This document shows, in pieces, positions 61,590 to 64,000 of a stretch of DNA of 64,000 nucleotides. The position numbers and the translations under genes were made by a program. Under the pieces are notes generated by a model that was given only the letters and a program-made list of their open reading frames with translations, was not told where the DNA came from and did no database searches. The stretch's first letter is position 1. Every line of letters begins with the position of its first letter. Origin of the DNA: Rhyacophila brunnea (lineage: Eukaryota > Arthropoda > Insecta > Trichoptera > Rhyacophilidae); contig JAGYXB010000968.1 of the NCBI GenBank assembly GCA_022495005.1, positions 434,001-498,000 of the forward strand, written 5' to 3'.

Positions 61590-63197
61590 ATGGCGAACGT
61601 GTTTCGCGCCGTGACAGTGTCGGCGGTGAATAACGACGGCGGACTGCTGCCGAAATTCAATTTTCCGACCAGCGTGAGCGTGGAATACGACCCGCAAGGT
61701 CTGAGCGTTAAGATAATCCGGGCGGACGCCGCGCTCGGGCAGGAACTTATGGAGTTTCCCGTACACGGCCAAAGTGAGTGCGCCAGGGTCGCCGGTCAGT
61801 CCTACATATTTACCGTCGACGGGGAGACGCTCTTCTTCAAGTTCGGGTCGGAGGCGGATACACGGAATTTTCATTCGCTCGTATCGAAAGCGAAGGCCGG
61901 CACCGGCTCTTCGGTCTTTACAGTGCGGACCGAAGACTCGTCAGCCGCGCAGTATTTCCAGTTCTACGGGTACCTCAGCCAGCAGCAAAACATGATGCAG
62001 GACTACGTGCGGACGAGCACCTACCAGCGGGCCATCCTCAATAACATCACTGACTTCAAAGATAAAATAGTGCTGGACGTTGGTGCCGGATCGGGCATCC
62101 TGTCGTTCTTTGCCGCGCAGGCTGGAGCCAAGAGGGTGTACGCCGTGGAGGCCAGCAATATGGCGCACCACGCTCAAACGCTCGTCGAGGCCAATCGCCT
62201 GCAGGACAGGATCACGGTAGTCGCAGGAAAGATCGAGGAGATTGAGCTGCCTGAATCTGTAGATGTGATCGTATCTGAGCCCATGGGCTACATGCTGTAC
62301 AACGAGCGCATGCTGGAGACGTACCTGCACGCCAAGAAGTGGCTGCGGCCCGGCGGCAAGATGTTTCCCTCGCGAGGGGACCTGCACGTCGCCCCCTTCT
62401 CCGACGATGCACTCTTCGCGGAACAATACAACAAGGCCAACTTTTGGTACCAGACGTGCTTCCACGGGGTGGACCTGAGCGCCCTGCGCGCTGCCGCCAT
62501 GCGGGAGTACTTCCGCCAGCCCGTGGTGGATACTTTTGATGTGCGCATTTGCATGGCCAAGTCTGTGCGCCACGTCGTCGATTTCCTGGACGCGGACGAG
62601 GCTGACCTGCACCGGATAGAGGTACCGTTCCGCTTCCGCCTGCTGCAGTCAGGAGCGTGCCACGGTCTCGCTTTCTGGTTCGACGTGGCCTTCGCGGGCG
62701 CCACTCAGTGCGCGTGGCTCTCCACTGCGCCCACGGAACCTCTCACCCACTGGTATCAGGTACGCTGTCTCCTGGAGGCTCCCATCTTTTGCAAGCAGGG
62801 CCAGACACTTGCGGGCCGCGTACTGCTCATCGCCAACAAGCGCCAGAGCTACGATGTGCGGATGGATCTTTCCCTCGAGGGCACCTCCATCTCCTCGTCT
62901 AACACTCTCGACCTCAAGAATCCCTACTTCCGCTACACGGGTGCGCCCGCAGCCGCTCCGCCCGGCACTAGCGGAACATCGCCCAGTGAGGCGTATTGGG
63001 GGGCACTGGACGCCCCTCAGACGCAGGGCAATGATGCCGGCTACAACACATTGTGTCCGGACAGGAACGCATACGAGCAGCAGCCCTACGCTAACATCAC
63101 CAGTATGACTAACATGAGCCCCAACATCATCAAGACCGTCATGATGCAGGACGAGTTCATGAAGCGGATTGGTATCAGCCAGAACGGAGACATGTGA
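61590..63197 (+). CDS. CARM1: CARM1/PRMT4 type I protein arginine methyltransferase, intronless
   Basis: A single open frame of 535 residues. CARM1 transfers methyl groups from S-adenosylmethionine to arginines in histone H3 and in splicing and transcription factors, making asymmetric dimethylarginine in the nucleus. An N-terminal PH-like domain (about 1-110) precedes [20 protein letters not shown] (122-141). SAM motif I is VLDVGAGSG (161-169), the double-E loop [15 protein letters not shown] (229-243), and the THW loop 387-389. The C-terminal tail is Ser/Thr/Ala/Pro-rich, then [11 protein letters not shown]. Length is close to the fly enzyme (about 530) and shorter than human (608). The start has an A at -3 (AAAATGG). 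All catalytic motifs are intact, so it is likely functional. It is markedly GC-rich against its AT-rich surroundings and lacks introns, unlike the four neighbouring genes; a retrogene origin is possible. The long antisense ORFs here are compositional. Confidence 0.97.
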   Translation: MANVFRAVTVSAVNNDGGLLPKFNFPTSVSVEYDPQGLSVKIIRADAALGQELMEFPVHGQSECARVAGQSYIFTVDGETLFFKFGSEADTRNFHSLVSKAKAGTGSSVFTVRTEDSSAAQYFQFYGYLSQQQNMMQDYVRTSTYQRAILNNITDFKDKIVLDVGAGSGILSFFAAQAGAKRVYAVEASNMAHHAQTLVEANRLQDRITVVAGKIEEIELPESVDVIVSEPMGYMLYNERMLETYLHAKKWLRPGGKMFPSRGDLHVAPFSDDALFAEQYNKANFWYQTCFHGVDLSALRAAAMREYFRQPVVDTFDVRICMAKSVRHVVDFLDADEADLHRIEVPFRFRLLQSGACHGLAFWFDVAFAGATQCAWLSTAPTEPLTHWYQVRCLLEAPIFCKQGQTLAGRVLLIANKRQSYDVRMDLSLEGTSISSSNTLDLKNPYFRYTGAPAAAPPGTSGTSPSEAYWGALDAPQTQGNDAGYNTLCPDRNAYEQQPYANITSMTNMSPNIIKTVMMQDEFMKRIGISQNGDM

Positions 63198-64000
63198 GAG
63201 CCCCCTGACTCCCGGCCTGGTGTTGTCGCGTAGGAGCAGTTTTCGGGACTCCTTCCTTCCCCGCCTTCAGTATTCCGGATCGAGTCGAGAGCGTTTTCCA
63301 CTTCGACAAATCGTCTTCCCGTTTCCCTGAACCGTATATGTTTTTCTCCCGATCTTAATCATTTGCAGCTCTCGAAATCCACCTTTGCGAGGCAAACGAC
63401 ATACAATTTCTTCGGAAAAGTTACAAAAAACTTTGGAGAGGGTAGGGTGCAGAATTTGTGATTTTCTTGTTTCAGCGATATCTGGTGAACTGTGAATACT
63501 TAAATACAATAAGAGTGTCAACAGATCGGTGAGAACTGTGAAAGTAATTGTGGACTACGCGAGGGTGTCCCTCGCCCCCCCTCTGGATTTTATCAATAAT
63601 TGACGTCTGGAACCGGCCATCGCTCGTCTCTTACGTGTGTTTGACACGTAAGTGACGTGGCAGAGTTCCGCCTCCCGGTGAACTTGTAATTAATGTAGTG
63701 ATGGGGCGATGAAACACGTCAGCAGCTATTCAACTCTTCTGTTTCAGCATCGCCCTGTCGTCCGGCAATAATAACTAATCGGAGTCTTGTCTCCTATCCG
63801 TGTGTGTGTATCATAGCTACATGAACATTATTTTTTTAAACACGTGACTGAATTATCTTAATTTATGATTTGTCGTCGTGAATATAAGCGTAGATATAAG
63901 CGTAGTTGCGCTGTTGTCTTAATTTCAAACTGTGAACGTCCGGACTCAAGACTTTTTATAATATTTGTGTATACTTTGTTTTTTATAAATGTTTTTTCTG
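63198..64000 (+). other. 3' flank / 3' UTR of CARM1
   Basis: No AATAAA is seen between the stop and the window end. The sequence changes gradually from GC-rich to AT-rich and has no recognisable repeat. A long 3' UTR continuing past the window is plausible. Confidence 0.4.

Noticed and set aside
61941..62704. Long antisense ORFs (223 and 138 residues) opposite CARM1
   Set aside because: They arise from the GC-rich codon use of CARM1 on the other strand; no domain, no independent signals.

Overview
This is nuclear DNA from an insect-type arthropod genome. It is AT-rich, its genes are split by short-to-long GT..AG introns, and it carries mariner, piggyBac, hAT, Tigger-like, RTE/Jockey-like and tRNA-SINE debris together with a short (CCTAA)n tract, the insect telomere motif. 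Frequent TAGGTA/TACCTA words would suit a hemipteran (aphid-like) or a moth, but the order cannot be fixed from this window. No bacterial features are seen.

Five genes can be built exon by exon, with every splice phase consistent. (1) A fatty-acid transport protein / very-long-chain acyl-CoA synthetase (SLC27/FATP family) runs + from 7790 to 21562 in nine visible exons. (2) NSMCE1/Nse1, the RING-like subunit of the SMC5/6 complex, runs - from 37349 to 28591 in six exons. (3) A THAP-domain protein runs + from 38007 to 43715 in three exons, head-to-head with NSMCE1. (4) DDX24, a DEAD-box RNA helicase of the yeast Mak5 group, runs - from 60592 to 46738 in thirteen exons. (5) A complete, intronless, GC-rich CARM1/PRMT4 arginine methyltransferase runs + from 61590 to 63197, head-to-head with DDX24.

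Most remaining sequence is transposon-derived. 1-7.8 kb holds miniature inverted-repeat elements, a tRNA-derived SINE and a hAT element. 7.9-21.3 kb is FATP introns with hAT-like elements, a Tigger-like MITE, a 2.3 kb long-inverted-repeat element and a non-LTR reverse transcriptase remnant. 21.6-28.6 kb is intergenic, with several MITEs and a broken mariner. 28.7-37.2 kb is NSMCE1 introns, including a piggyBac element in the last one. 38.1-42.6 kb is THAP intron 1, with a hAT element and a 2.4 kb inverted-repeat element. 43.7-46.7 kb is intergenic, with two degenerate RTE-like fragments and a hAT copy. 47-60 kb is DDX24 introns, with a perfect 35-bp inverted repeat, two opposed Tigger-like MITEs, a second piggyBac remnant, a mariner with intact ends and a Tigger transposase remnant.

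The genes do not form a pathway; they are housekeeping neighbours (lipid activation, SMC5/6 genome maintenance, ribosome biogenesis, histone/protein methylation). The main points for follow-up are the altered last zinc-ligand pair of NSMCE1 and its terminal exon behind a transposon, the DETD motif II of DDX24, the intronless CARM1, and several apparently uncatalogued inverted-repeat element families, some sharing an internal core.
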